NCBI GenBank assembly: GCA_031287525.1
Contig: JAITSU010000057.1
Location: 1-64,000, forward strand
Direction: 5' to 3'
DNA: 64,000 bases
From: Zoogloeaceae bacterium
Lineage (GTDB): Bacteria > Pseudomonadota > Gammaproteobacteria > Burkholderiales > Rhodocyclaceae
Numbering within the stretch: position 1 is the stretch's first letter; every line of letters starts with the position of its first letter. Below the pieces are notes generated by a model. The model had not been told where the DNA came from, made no database searches, and saw nothing but the letters and a program-made list of their open reading frames with translations. Below, piece by piece: positions 30,156-38,061 of this stretch. Made by a program: the position numbers and the translations under genes.

Positions 30156-30227
30156 GTAGGGGCGAACTGCGTTCGCCCGTCGTGGATGCGTTTGACCAAC
30201 GAACGGGCGAACACAGTTCGCCCCTAC
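30156..30227. repeat. Palindromic repeat, copy 11 (two units)
   Basis: GTAGGGGCGAACTGCGTTCG and the facing GAACACAGTTCGCCCCTAC, 72 bp, between the tail tube and next tail gene. Confidence 0.9.
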
Positions 30228-30246
30228 GGCTGAAAGGAGTTCCCTC

Positions 30247-31086
30247 ATGCCCTATCTCATCGGCTTCGTCGACGATTCAAACGGTCAGAGCGCCCACTAC
30301 AACCTCTTGCAAGTCATCCGTGACTTCGCCGCTCAAAACGGCTGGCAGGTGAATCGCTATGACACCGCGCCAGACAACCGCGAATTGCTGCTGCAAGCCC
30401 CCGGCTACACGGGCGCAGACGCCGTTTATTGCGGGCTTCGCACCTACCAGAGCGTCACCGCCGATTACTACAATCTGGCGGTGATGTGCGCGGCGGGGTT
30501 CGTGGCGGGCAACAGCTTCGACACGCAACCCGGCGCGGTGTTATCCGGCGTGCCCGCGCACAACCAGCGCATCGACTACTGGCTGACCCTGAACCCGCAG
30601 CGCATCGCTGGCGGCATGAAGGTGGGCACGCCGGTGTATGAATCCTTCTACCTCGGCAAATTCTTCCCCTACGCCCGCCCGTCGCAGTACCCGTATCCCG
30701 TGGTCTGCGGCGGCATGTTGTCCGGCACACCCGCCACAAGGTTTTCGGATACGGCACATTCCATGCCGTGGAAAGGGAGCCGCGCCAATCTGCAAATGCG
30801 CTTTGTGGATGGTCTGTTGAAACAAACCGCCACCTACCCGTGGAACAACGTCAATCTCGCGGGCAGCGCGGCGCAACTGCGCGATACGGGCGGCATCTAC
30901 CCGCTCACGCCGGTTGAAATGATGGACGCGAACGGAGTTTACGGATTCCTCGACGGGGTGTTTCACATTCCCGGCTTCAACAATGTGGTGGAAAACACCT
31001 TCACCCTCAATGGCGCGGATTACGTGGTGTTGCAGGACGTGTATCGCACGGGGTTTAACGATTATTTCGCTTTACGACTGGATTGA
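30247..31086 (+). CDS. Phage tail structural protein, unknown
   Basis: The 279-aa product has no signal peptide: MPYLIGFVDDSNGQSAHYNLL, then IRDFAAQNGWQVNRYDTAP, LNPQRIAGGMKVGTPVYESFYLG and the C-terminal GVYGFLDGVFHIPGFNNVVEN. Aromatic and beta-rich composition suggests a virion surface or tail component. AAAGGAG precedes the start. It lies between tail tube and the following tail genes. I cannot name a family. Confidence 0.7.
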   Translation: MPYLIGFVDDSNGQSAHYNLLQVIRDFAAQNGWQVNRYDTAPDNRELLLQAPGYTGADAVYCGLRTYQSVTADYYNLAVMCAAGFVAGNSFDTQPGAVLSGVPAHNQRIDYWLTLNPQRIAGGMKVGTPVYESFYLGKFFPYARPSQYPYPVVCGGMLSGTPATRFSDTAHSMPWKGSRANLQMRFVDGLLKQTATYPWNNVNLAGSAAQLRDTGGIYPLTPVEMMDANGVYGFLDGVFHIPGFNNVVENTFTLNGADYVVLQDVYRTGFNDYFALRLD

Positions 31087-31088
31087 AC

Positions 31089-31111
31089 GGGCGAACACCG
31101 TTCGCCCCTAC
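31089..31111. repeat. Palindromic repeat, copy 12 (half unit)
   Basis: GGGCGAACACCGTTCGCCCCTAC ends directly against the CAGGAG ribosome site of the next gene. Confidence 0.85.
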
Positions 31112-31125
31112 AGGAGAAATTGAAC

Positions 31126-32064
31126 ATGCCATTTATTACCGGACAAGCGGGCAGCCTGCAAGGGCTACTAGACGCGCTCACGACGGCCATCACCGCCCAC
31201 GGCTGGACTGACGCTGGCGGCGGCTGTTATACAAAAGACGGCTGCGCGGTGCGCCTGGAACTTCTCAACATGGGGAGTTTTTACGGGACGACGCAATATC
31301 GGTTTTATGTCATACGGCTTGTCGTGGGCAACGGCGTATCGGGCGGCGCGCTGGTGGATGGCGCGCCAATAGGTCAGTTTATCGGCGAAATGGAACAAAA
31401 TACCGGTTATGGCATTTCGTTTCCCGCCACCTTTTCAATCCACATCAACCAGAATCCTGACGAAGTGTATTTTTTCGTGAATCACAACGTCACATACTGG
31501 CAATGGCTGGCGTTTGGAAGAAGCCCTGTTCCCGGCATACCCGGAACAGGTAATTGGTCGGGCGGCACTCGCGGCGCTCCGGCAAGCGGCGTATATGGCG
31601 CAGGAAAGATTGCCATCTACATCACCCCGACAGGCGGCACTGGCGGCACACACTATACGACCAGCACTGCGCTTTTTTGGGACGGCAACGTAAACACCGA
31701 GGCAGTTACCTCCATTATCCATCATGGCTTATCGGGTGACGGATGGCAGAGCGCCCCTTCCGGCGCCGTCGCCGCCGCGCCGCGAATAGAATACGGGATT
31801 TCAACCTGGAATCAGGGCGCGCCCTTGATTCCGATTCGCGCGCTGCTGGCGCGGGGTGACACCAAGAATTCCATTATCAGTGAACTTCGCCACGCCCGTT
31901 ATCTGCGCCTCGACCATTACGCGCCGGGAGAGGTCATAACGCTCGGACAGGACAAATGGCGCGTCTACCCCTGGTGGAAAAAAAACATAACAGCGCGAAA
32001 CGGCGGAACGAACATCGACCACACCGGCACTTTCGGCGTGGCGCTACGTTACGACGGCGCGTAA
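31126..32064 (+). CDS. Phage tail structural protein, unknown
   Basis: The product is 312 aa from MPFITGQAGSLQGLLDAL, after CAGGAG. Its N-terminus (TAITAHGWTDAGGGCYTKDGC) and beta-rich body (YRFYVIRLVVGNG, FFVNHNVTYWQWLAFG, GKIAIYITPTGGTGG) end with DKWRVYPWWKKN and HTGTFGVALRYDGA. The closing motif resembles those of phage tail-tip associated proteins. It is in the tail operon; no firm family. Confidence 0.7.
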   Translation: MPFITGQAGSLQGLLDALTTAITAHGWTDAGGGCYTKDGCAVRLELLNMGSFYGTTQYRFYVIRLVVGNGVSGGALVDGAPIGQFIGEMEQNTGYGISFPATFSIHINQNPDEVYFFVNHNVTYWQWLAFGRSPVPGIPGTGNWSGGTRGAPASGVYGAGKIAIYITPTGGTGGTHYTTSTALFWDGNVNTEAVTSIIHHGLSGDGWQSAPSGAVAAAPRIEYGISTWNQGAPLIPIRALLARGDTKNSIISELRHARYLRLDHYAPGEVITLGQDKWRVYPWWKKNITARNGGTNIDHTGTFGVALRYDGA

Positions 32065-32067
32065 GCC

Positions 32068-33771
32068 ATGAGCGTCATCGAAGCCTTCCTCGTCGCCACC
32101 TGCCTGCCCCCCGGCGTGAATGGCAATCTCGCGCCGGATTTGGACAAATTCAGCGGCATCACCGGCTGGCCGGGGACGGAAGACCTGGGCGCGGCGGGCG
32201 GCTACATGCCCATGACGGCGCATTTTCCGGTTGAGGCGAACGGTAAAACCATCGCCGCATGGCGGGGCGGGTGCTACTTTGACGATTACTATCACCGCAT
32301 TCACATCACGCCCGCGTCGATCGACGTGGGCAACATCGCCGCCGAGCAGAAAATCGACCTCTCCATCTGGAACAGCGCTTTGACCCCGCAGACGCTCACC
32401 GCCGTGACCGGGCTGGATGATGACATCACGGTCACGACGCCCTTCGCGCTGCCCTTTGCGATGCCTGCCTTGCGGGAAGACTTGCATCAACTGAACCTGT
32501 CGCCGTCCGGTCCCTCGACCATTGACCTTGAGATTCACTTTGTTTTTACCGGCCTCCCCGACGCCATTGTCGCCATTGTCGGCAATCGCATCGTCGCGTT
32601 TCCGTGGCCGGTGAATTGGGTTGAACCTGTGCGCGAGAATTTCCAGTGGACAACCGACATCCTCACCTCGGAGACCGGCGCGGAGCAGCGACGCGCTTTG
32701 CGGATTTCGCCCCGCGTCCGCCTGTCCGGCGCGGCGCTGGTGGCGGAAGAGGAACGCGCGAATCTCGACCTCGCGCTTTCCAACTGGGCGGCGAATGTCT
32801 GGTGCGTCCCGTTCTGGCCGGACATTCAAACCCTCGCCGCCGACGCGCCGAAAGGCTCAACCTTCATTTCCTGCGTGACAGCGGGTTATGATTTTGCCGT
32901 TGGTTCACTCGCGCTCCTGATTGGCGAATCGCCTTTCGACAACGAAGCGGTCGAAGTGACCGCCATCGCCGCGCATGGCATCGAAATCAAACGCCCGACC
33001 GGATTTGACTGGCGGGCGGGCACGCGCCTTTTTCCCGCGCGGCAGGCAAGGCTCATGACCCTGCCGGAAGTCACCCGTGAGACCGATACCGTCGATACCC
33101 TCGCCGTCGAATTTCAGCTCACCGAAACCCGCGACCGGACGGGCAAGCTGCCCACGCCGACTTATCGCGGGCTGCCGCTCTTTCTCGACCGTCCGAACGA
33201 AGCCGACAAACTCACGCGCGCGCAAGAGCGGCTCATCATCACGCTGGATAACGAGGTCGGCAAAGTAGCGGTCATCGACACCGCCCGCCGCGCTTTCCAG
33301 ACGCTGCAACACAGTTTTCTGCTCGCCGGCCGCGCCGCGCTGCAAGACTTTCTCGACTTTGTTTATGGCTTGAACGGCAAACAAAAAGCGATCTGGGTGC
33401 CCACCCACGCCGCCGATCTGACGCTCATCGAACCGGCAAGCGCCAATGCGCTGGCGGTAAAACGTGTGGGCTATCCCCGCTTCGGTCTGGGTACGCCGGG
33501 GCGGCAGGACATTCTGATTCAGATGCACGACGGGAGCGTCCTGACCCGCCGCGTCACCGCCGCCGTCAGCGACGGCAATGTGGAACGCCTGGCCGTCGAT
33601 ACGCCTTTCCCTGCCGCGATTTTGCCGTCGCAGGTGGCGCGCATCAGCTATCTCATCTGCGCGCGGCTGGCGTCGGACGAAATCGAAGTGGAACACCTGA
33701 CCGACAACCACGGCGTCGCCCGCGCCAGCCTCACATGGCGGGCGGTGCGGGATGATCTGGAATCGACATGA
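32068..33771 (+). CDS. Putative tail tip / distal tail protein
   Basis: The 567-aa product has no signal peptide. The N-terminal part has FPVEANGKTIAAWRGGCYFDD. The middle has PWPVNWVEPVRENFQWTTDI, RRALRISPRVRLSGAALVAE and NVWCVPFWPDI. The C-terminal part has FLLAGRAALQDFLDFVYGLNGKQKAIWVP and HDGSVLTRRVTAAVSDGN. These resemble large tail-tip proteins placed just before the DUF2163/BR0599-type gene in transposable siphoviruses. It follows the preceding gene by 3 nt. Confidence 0.7.
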   Translation: MSVIEAFLVATCLPPGVNGNLAPDLDKFSGITGWPGTEDLGAAGGYMPMTAHFPVEANGKTIAAWRGGCYFDDYYHRIHITPASIDVGNIAAEQKIDLSIWNSALTPQTLTAVTGLDDDITVTTPFALPFAMPALREDLHQLNLSPSGPSTIDLEIHFVFTGLPDAIVAIVGNRIVAFPWPVNWVEPVRENFQWTTDILTSETGAEQRRALRISPRVRLSGAALVAEEERANLDLALSNWAANVWCVPFWPDIQTLAADAPKGSTFISCVTAGYDFAVGSLALLIGESPFDNEAVEVTAIAAHGIEIKRPTGFDWRAGTRLFPARQARLMTLPEVTRETDTVDTLAVEFQLTETRDRTGKLPTPTYRGLPLFLDRPNEADKLTRAQERLIITLDNEVGKVAVIDTARRAFQTLQHSFLLAGRAALQDFLDFVYGLNGKQKAIWVPTHAADLTLIEPASANALAVKRVGYPRFGLGTPGRQDILIQMHDGSVLTRRVTAAVSDGNVERLAVDTPFPAAILPSQVARISYLICARLASDEIEVEHLTDNHGVARASLTWRAVRDDLEST

Positions 33772-33775
33772 ACCC

Positions 33776-33803
33776 GTAGGGGCGGTTCGTGAACCGCCCC
33801 TGC
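33776..33803. repeat. Palindromic repeat, copy 13
   Basis: GTAGGGGCGGTTCG / TGAACCGCCCCTGC, a 28-bp near-perfect palindrome like copy 3. Confidence 0.9.
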
Positions 33804-33822
33804 ATCAACAGGAAACCCGACC

Positions 33823-34650
33823 ATGCCATTCAATGAGATAGAAATTTCAATATCCTCCGCCCGCCCGTACCGCCTCTACCTCTTCGAGCGCGGCGGCGAG
33901 CGATGGGCATACACCAATGCCGATCGCGATGTCACCTATCAAAACATCGCTTACAAAGCGCTGCCCATTTCCGATGATGGCATCCGCGCCACGGGCGAAG
34001 TCTCCGCCGACCAGATGACGGTGACGGCTCCCGCCGACCTTGATGTAGCGATGATGTTTCGCGCCGCCGCGCCTTCCGACGACATTTGGCTGACCCTGCG
34101 CGATTCGAGCTACGGCTTGCCCGACGCCGCCGATTCCGCCGCCGTGGTTTGGGTGGGCAGTGTCCGCGCCGTGCGCTGGTCGGAACCGGGCAAATCGGAA
34201 CTCTGCTGCAATTCCATTTCCGCCAGCATGGGGCAAACGGGTCTGCGTCTCTCCTTTGAGCGGTCTTGCCCGCACTGCCTCTACGACGGGCAATGCCGTG
34301 TCTCCGCCGCGCTGTACAAGGTGACGCGCAACATCATCGACATGAACGGACAAAGCATTGTCGTCTCCGGCATCGACAGCACGCCGATTTACGCGGGGGG
34401 GATTGTGCAGTGGCAATCCGGCATCGCGACCGAGCGGCGCGCCATCGAAGCCCAAGGCGGCAACACCCTGGCGATTCTGGGCGGCACCTACGGCATGAAA
34501 ACCGGCATGAGTGTGGCGCTCTACCCTGGATGCGACCAGACCCGCGAAACGTGCGACAGCCGTTTCAACAACATCGAAAACTTTGGCGGCTTCGCCCACA
34601 TGCCGGGCAAGTCGCCGTTCGACGGCGACGCCATTTATTCGGGGAGTTAA
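33823..34650 (+). CDS. DUF2163 / BR0599-type tail assembly protein
   Basis: The 275-aa product has the N-terminal DUF2163 pattern (RPYRLYLFERGGERWAYTN, ADQMTVTAPADLDVAMMFRA, WVGSVRAVRWSEPGKSEL). A cysteine-bearing region follows (FERSCPHCLYDGQC). The hallmark C-terminus is YPGCDQTRETCDSRFNNIEN then FGGFAHMPGKSPF. The conserved Cys residues are like those of lambda gpL-type tail tip proteins that bind a metal cluster. It is in the tail-tip gene order before the hub protein. Confidence 0.85.
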   Translation: MPFNEIEISISSARPYRLYLFERGGERWAYTNADRDVTYQNIAYKALPISDDGIRATGEVSADQMTVTAPADLDVAMMFRAAAPSDDIWLTLRDSSYGLPDAADSAAVVWVGSVRAVRWSEPGKSELCCNSISASMGQTGLRLSFERSCPHCLYDGQCRVSAALYKVTRNIIDMNGQSIVVSGIDSTPIYAGGIVQWQSGIATERRAIEAQGGNTLAILGGTYGMKTGMSVALYPGCDQTRETCDSRFNNIENFGGFAHMPGKSPFDGDAIYSGS

Positions 34651-34652
34651 GC

Positions 34653-34880
34653 ATGTGGTTCCAACTCTTCATGCTGGTTGTCTCGCTGGTGATCAGCGCC
34701 GTGACCGCGCCCAAAGCGGCGACCCCCAAACCCGCCAGCCTGTCGGACTTCGATTTTCCGCAATCGACCGAAGGCACCGCCGAAGCCGTGGTGTTTGGCG
34801 ACGTGTGGATTGAGGACTGGTTTGTGACCGGCGTCGGAAATTTCCGCAAGTTCGACGTCAAGACCAAGGGGGGTAAATGA
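34653..34880 (+). CDS. Small membrane-anchored tail-module protein
   Basis: The 75-aa product has an N-terminal hydrophobic helix (MWFQLFMLVVSLVISAVTA), then SLSDFDFPQSTEGTAEAVVFGDVWIEDWFV. Genes like this precede the hub/fibre gene in related phages. It overlaps the next gene by 4 bp. The role may be an assembly or injection component; not proven. Confidence 0.68.
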   Translation: MWFQLFMLVVSLVISAVTAPKAATPKPASLSDFDFPQSTEGTAEAVVFGDVWIEDWFVTGVGNFRKFDVKTKGGK

Positions 34881-35089
34881 AAATCACCCCCTCCGACCTG
34901 CACGAAGCGCCGCTGTTCGGCAAACGCGGCTGGTGCGCGAAAGGTTGCCGCGCGTGGGCGGCGGCGCATCACCTCGACTGGTCAGCCTTCGTGCGCGATG
35001 GCATTGACGAGGCTGAACTCCTCGCCACCGGCGACCCGATGGCGGCGGCGCTGGTGGATTGGAAAAAATCACAACAGGATGAATCATAA
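34877..35089 (+). CDS. Small tail-module protein
   Basis: The 70-aa product, MKITPSDLHEAPLFGKRGWCAK, has a conserved-looking GCRAWAAAHHLDWSAFVRDGIDEAELLATGD segment typical of small proteins in transposable siphovirus tail-tip modules. It overlaps both neighbours by 1-4 bp. Function unknown. Confidence 0.68.
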   Translation: MKITPSDLHEAPLFGKRGWCAKGCRAWAAAHHLDWSAFVRDGIDEAELLATGDPMAAALVDWKKSQQDES

Positions 35090-37272
35090 TGGGCAGCAAA
35101 AAAGTCAAAATCGGCTACGTCTACTATATGGGGCTACACATGACCCTGTGTCGCGGCCCCGTGGATGAGCTACGTACCATCATGGTGGGCGACAAGGAAG
35201 CCTGGACGGGCAGCGCCACCGGCAACGTGGAATTCAAGATCAACAAGCCCGACCTGTTCGGCGGCGAAAAGAAAGAAGGCGGCATCGCGGGCACGCTCGC
35301 CGTGCTGATGGGCGACGCCACGCAAGCCGTGCACGAACGCCTCGCCCGGATGTTGGGCGGACTTGTCCCCGCTTTTCGCGGCGTGACTTCAGTCTTTTAC
35401 GACGGCGAGCTTTGCGCCCTGACCGTTTATCCCAAAAAGTGGGCGTTCCGTGTCCGCCGCACGGTGAAGGGATGGCAGGGCGGCGCGGCATGGTATCCCG
35501 ACAAATGCGCCATCTGGCTGAATGGTTACGACATCAAGGCGATGAATCCCGCGCACATCCTCTACCAGATTTACACCGACGCCACCATTTCGCGCGGGCT
35601 TCCCCCCGCGCGCCTTGATGACGCCTCATTTCGCCGCGCCGCCGACCAGCTCTACGCCGAAGGATTCGGGCTGTGTTTGAAATGGTCGCGGCAAGACGGC
35701 ATCGACCGCTTCGCGCAAATGGTCATTGACCACATTGGCGCGGTGGTCTATACCAGCCGCAACACGGGTTTGCTGACCCTGAAACTCATTCGCGGCGATT
35801 ACACGATAGATACCGTTCCCGCCTTCGATCCCGACCACGGGCTACTCGGCATCGACGAAGACGAAACCACGGCGGTCTCTGAATCGGTGAATGAAATCAT
35901 CGTCAAATACACCGACCCCGCTGACGGTAAAAGCCGCTCCACCCGCATCAAAAACAACGCCGCCATCATGACGTCCGGCAGCGTGGTGTCGCAAAGCAAA
36001 GATTACCCCGGTATCCCCACCGAATCACTGGCGCAGCGCGTTGCCCTGCGCGACCTGAAAGCGTCGGCGGGCGGGTTGCGAAAGCTGAAAATCCGCCTGA
36101 ATCGTCTGGGCGCCGGCCTTGTCCCCGGCGATGTCTTCAAAATCGCCGCGCCCTCGCGCCATATAGAATCCCTCATCCTGCGCGCCGGACGCTGCGAATA
36201 CGGCGAGGGCACCGACGGCACCGTCACCATCACCGCCGTACAGGATGTCTTCGGGCTGCCGGGCACAAGCTGGTCAGGCATTGAAACTCCCGGCTACATC
36301 CCGCCCGATGTTACGCCGCGCCCCGCCCCGCAACAAATCCTGCAAGAAGCCCCGTTCAGGTCGCTGGTGCAGATCATGGGCAATGCCGACGCCCGCCTGA
36401 TGGATCCGACATTCGGCTACCTCACCGCGCTGGCGGAATCCCCCACGCCCCTGTCGGGCGGTTTTCAGATCTGGTCAAAGGTCGGCGCGCAAGCCTACAC
36501 GTGCGCGAATGAAGAAGAGGGCAACTTCTCTCCCGTGGCCATGCTGGCAAACGACCTCGGCATGACCACCACAGCCGTGACCTTCACTGACGGGAAAGCC
36601 CTTGAATTCGTGGAAACCGGCGGCGCGGCGCTGATCGACCATGAAATCGTCCGCGTCGATTTTATCGACATCACGGCGGGCGTCATGACCATTGCGCGCG
36701 GCTGTTGCGATACCGTCCCCGCCCCGCACGCTTCCGGCGCCACCATTTGGTTCACCGAAGACACCGGCGGCGCGGACGAAACCGAATACATCAGCGGCGC
36801 CACGGTCAACGTCAAACTGCTCACCACCGCGCCGGGCGGCATTCTCGACCTCGCCGCCGCCCAGGAGGGCGCGCTCACCATCACGGGCCGCGCCGGAAAA
36901 CCCTACCCGCCGGGCAATTTCAAAATCAACGGTCTCACGTATCCCGCCACCATTCCCAATCCGCCCCTGCTCCTGACCATCAGCTGGTCGCACCGCGACC
37001 GCCTGACCGAATCGGATTTGCTCATCGATACCACGCAAGGCAACATCGGCCCGGAAGACGGCACCACGTACCGGCTCCGCCTCTACGGTCAAGACGGCGC
37101 CCTGAAAAAAACCGTCACCGGCATCACCGATACAAGCTACCAATGGATGTCAGAAGGCGCGGACAGCGGTCTAGGCATCGGCAACGTCAACCGCCAGGTG
37201 CGCGTCGTGCTGGACAGCGCGCGGGATGGCATTTACAGCCATCAGGCGCATGACTGGACAGTTTTCAGATAA
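35089..37272 (+). CDS. Tail tip hub / central fibre protein (gpJ-like)
   Basis: The 727-aa product lies at the usual place of the J-type hub. N-terminal features are KVKIGYVYYMGLHMTLCRGPVDELRTIMVGDKEAW-like sequence, LARMLGGLVPAFRGVTSVFYD and WYPDKCAIWLNGYDIKAMNPAHILYQIYTD. The middle has SVNEIIVKYTDPADGKS. The C-terminal region includes a fibronectin-like part (LLLTISWSHRDRLTESDLL ... TYRLRLYGQDG). It should form the tail tip that opens on adsorption. It shares no repeat-derived insertion. Confidence 0.82.
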   Translation: MGSKKVKIGYVYYMGLHMTLCRGPVDELRTIMVGDKEAWTGSATGNVEFKINKPDLFGGEKKEGGIAGTLAVLMGDATQAVHERLARMLGGLVPAFRGVTSVFYDGELCALTVYPKKWAFRVRRTVKGWQGGAAWYPDKCAIWLNGYDIKAMNPAHILYQIYTDATISRGLPPARLDDASFRRAADQLYAEGFGLCLKWSRQDGIDRFAQMVIDHIGAVVYTSRNTGLLTLKLIRGDYTIDTVPAFDPDHGLLGIDEDETTAVSESVNEIIVKYTDPADGKSRSTRIKNNAAIMTSGSVVSQSKDYPGIPTESLAQRVALRDLKASAGGLRKLKIRLNRLGAGLVPGDVFKIAAPSRHIESLILRAGRCEYGEGTDGTVTITAVQDVFGLPGTSWSGIETPGYIPPDVTPRPAPQQILQEAPFRSLVQIMGNADARLMDPTFGYLTALAESPTPLSGGFQIWSKVGAQAYTCANEEEGNFSPVAMLANDLGMTTTAVTFTDGKALEFVETGGAALIDHEIVRVDFIDITAGVMTIARGCCDTVPAPHASGATIWFTEDTGGADETEYISGATVNVKLLTTAPGGILDLAAAQEGALTITGRAGKPYPPGNFKINGLTYPATIPNPPLLLTISWSHRDRLTESDLLIDTTQGNIGPEDGTTYRLRLYGQDGALKKTVTGITDTSYQWMSEGADSGLGIGNVNRQVRVVLDSARDGIYSHQAHDWTVFR

Positions 37273-37292
37273 ACCAAAACCCTTTATTTATC
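37268..37292 (+). promoter_or_regulatory. Late-operon motif C (upstream of tail chaperone)
   Basis: GATAAACCAAAACCC-TTTATTTATC followed by TCTGCGCC, overlapping the stop of the hub gene. Same motif as A and B, in the same direction relative to the following genes. Confidence 0.55.
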
Positions 37293-37369
37293 TCTGCGCC
37301 CTGTCAAGCCGGAAGATTGCCGCTGTACGCTTATCCCATTTCCGCCGCTCAACCACCGGACATTTTCCA

Positions 37370-37906
37370 ATGGCAAAACACATCTCTCCTTCTGACCATC
37401 CCGTCATCCGCACCAAGGCCAAAATGCCCAAACCCGCCCAGGGCAATGACCTCGACACCCTGTTTCCAGAACGCGATATTGAGGTCGCGGGCGAAACCAT
37501 CACCATGCGCGAACTCACTTTTGGCGAACAGTTGAAACACGGTCAGGCGCTCGCCACCCTCGCCGAAGCCCTGCGCCCCGTCCTGCTCGCGCCCGCCGCA
37601 TCCGGGACTGAACCCGACCCCTTGACCCTCATCCTCGACGTTCTCGCCCGGCACAACGACATCGCCATCAAGCTCGCCGCGCTCTGCTGCGACCGCCCCC
37701 GCGAATGGCTGGAAAACCTTTCCGGCAGGGAAGGCGAAGATGTGCTCATCCTCTGGTGGGGGGTGAACAGCCCTTTTTTTCTGCGACGGCTGATTGTCCG
37801 ACCGGGGCAAATCAAAGCCGAAATCGCCCGACAAAAGCTAAACCAATTGGCTGGGGGCAAGTCTTCGCCACCCTCATTCGCCACGGACACCAGCGAGGCG
37901 AGTTGA
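37370..37906 (+). CDS. Tail assembly chaperone-like protein
   Basis: The product is 178 aa from MAKHISPSDHPVIRTKAKM; a longer frame overlaps the hub gene and is unlikely. It has RDIEVAGETITMRELTFGEQLKHGQAL, ILDVLARHNDIAIKLAALCCDRPREWLENL and WWGVNSPFFLRRL. It lies two genes before the tape measure, the place of tail assembly chaperones. The next small ORF begins inside its stop codon (TGATG), recalling the two-frame chaperone pairs of siphophages, though no slippery sequence is obvious. Confidence 0.75.
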   Translation: MAKHISPSDHPVIRTKAKMPKPAQGNDLDTLFPERDIEVAGETITMRELTFGEQLKHGQALATLAEALRPVLLAPAASGTEPDPLTLILDVLARHNDIAIKLAALCCDRPREWLENLSGREGEDVLILWWGVNSPFFLRRLIVRPGQIKAEIARQKLNQLAGGKSSPPSFATDTSEAS

Positions 37907-38058
37907 TGCGCTACACCGCTCGCCAGATCGCCCTGTTTTTCCGCGAAGCCATCCGCGCCGAAAACGAACAACAAGCCCGCGCCATCTGCGCTGCCAATCT
38001 GGGATTTTCGGGCGGCAAGGAAACAAAAAACGCCATCAACGAACTGCTGGGAGAATAA
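37906..38058 (+). CDS. Small tail ORF before tape measure
   Basis: The 50-aa product MRYTARQIALFFREAIRAEN ends INELLGE. It starts in the overlap TGATG with the previous gene and stops 3 nt before the tape measure gene. It may be the second component of the tail assembly chaperone pair. Not otherwise recognisable. Confidence 0.65.
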   Translation: MRYTARQIALFFREAIRAENEQQARAICAANLGFSGGKETKNAINELLGE

Positions 38059-38061
38059 ACG

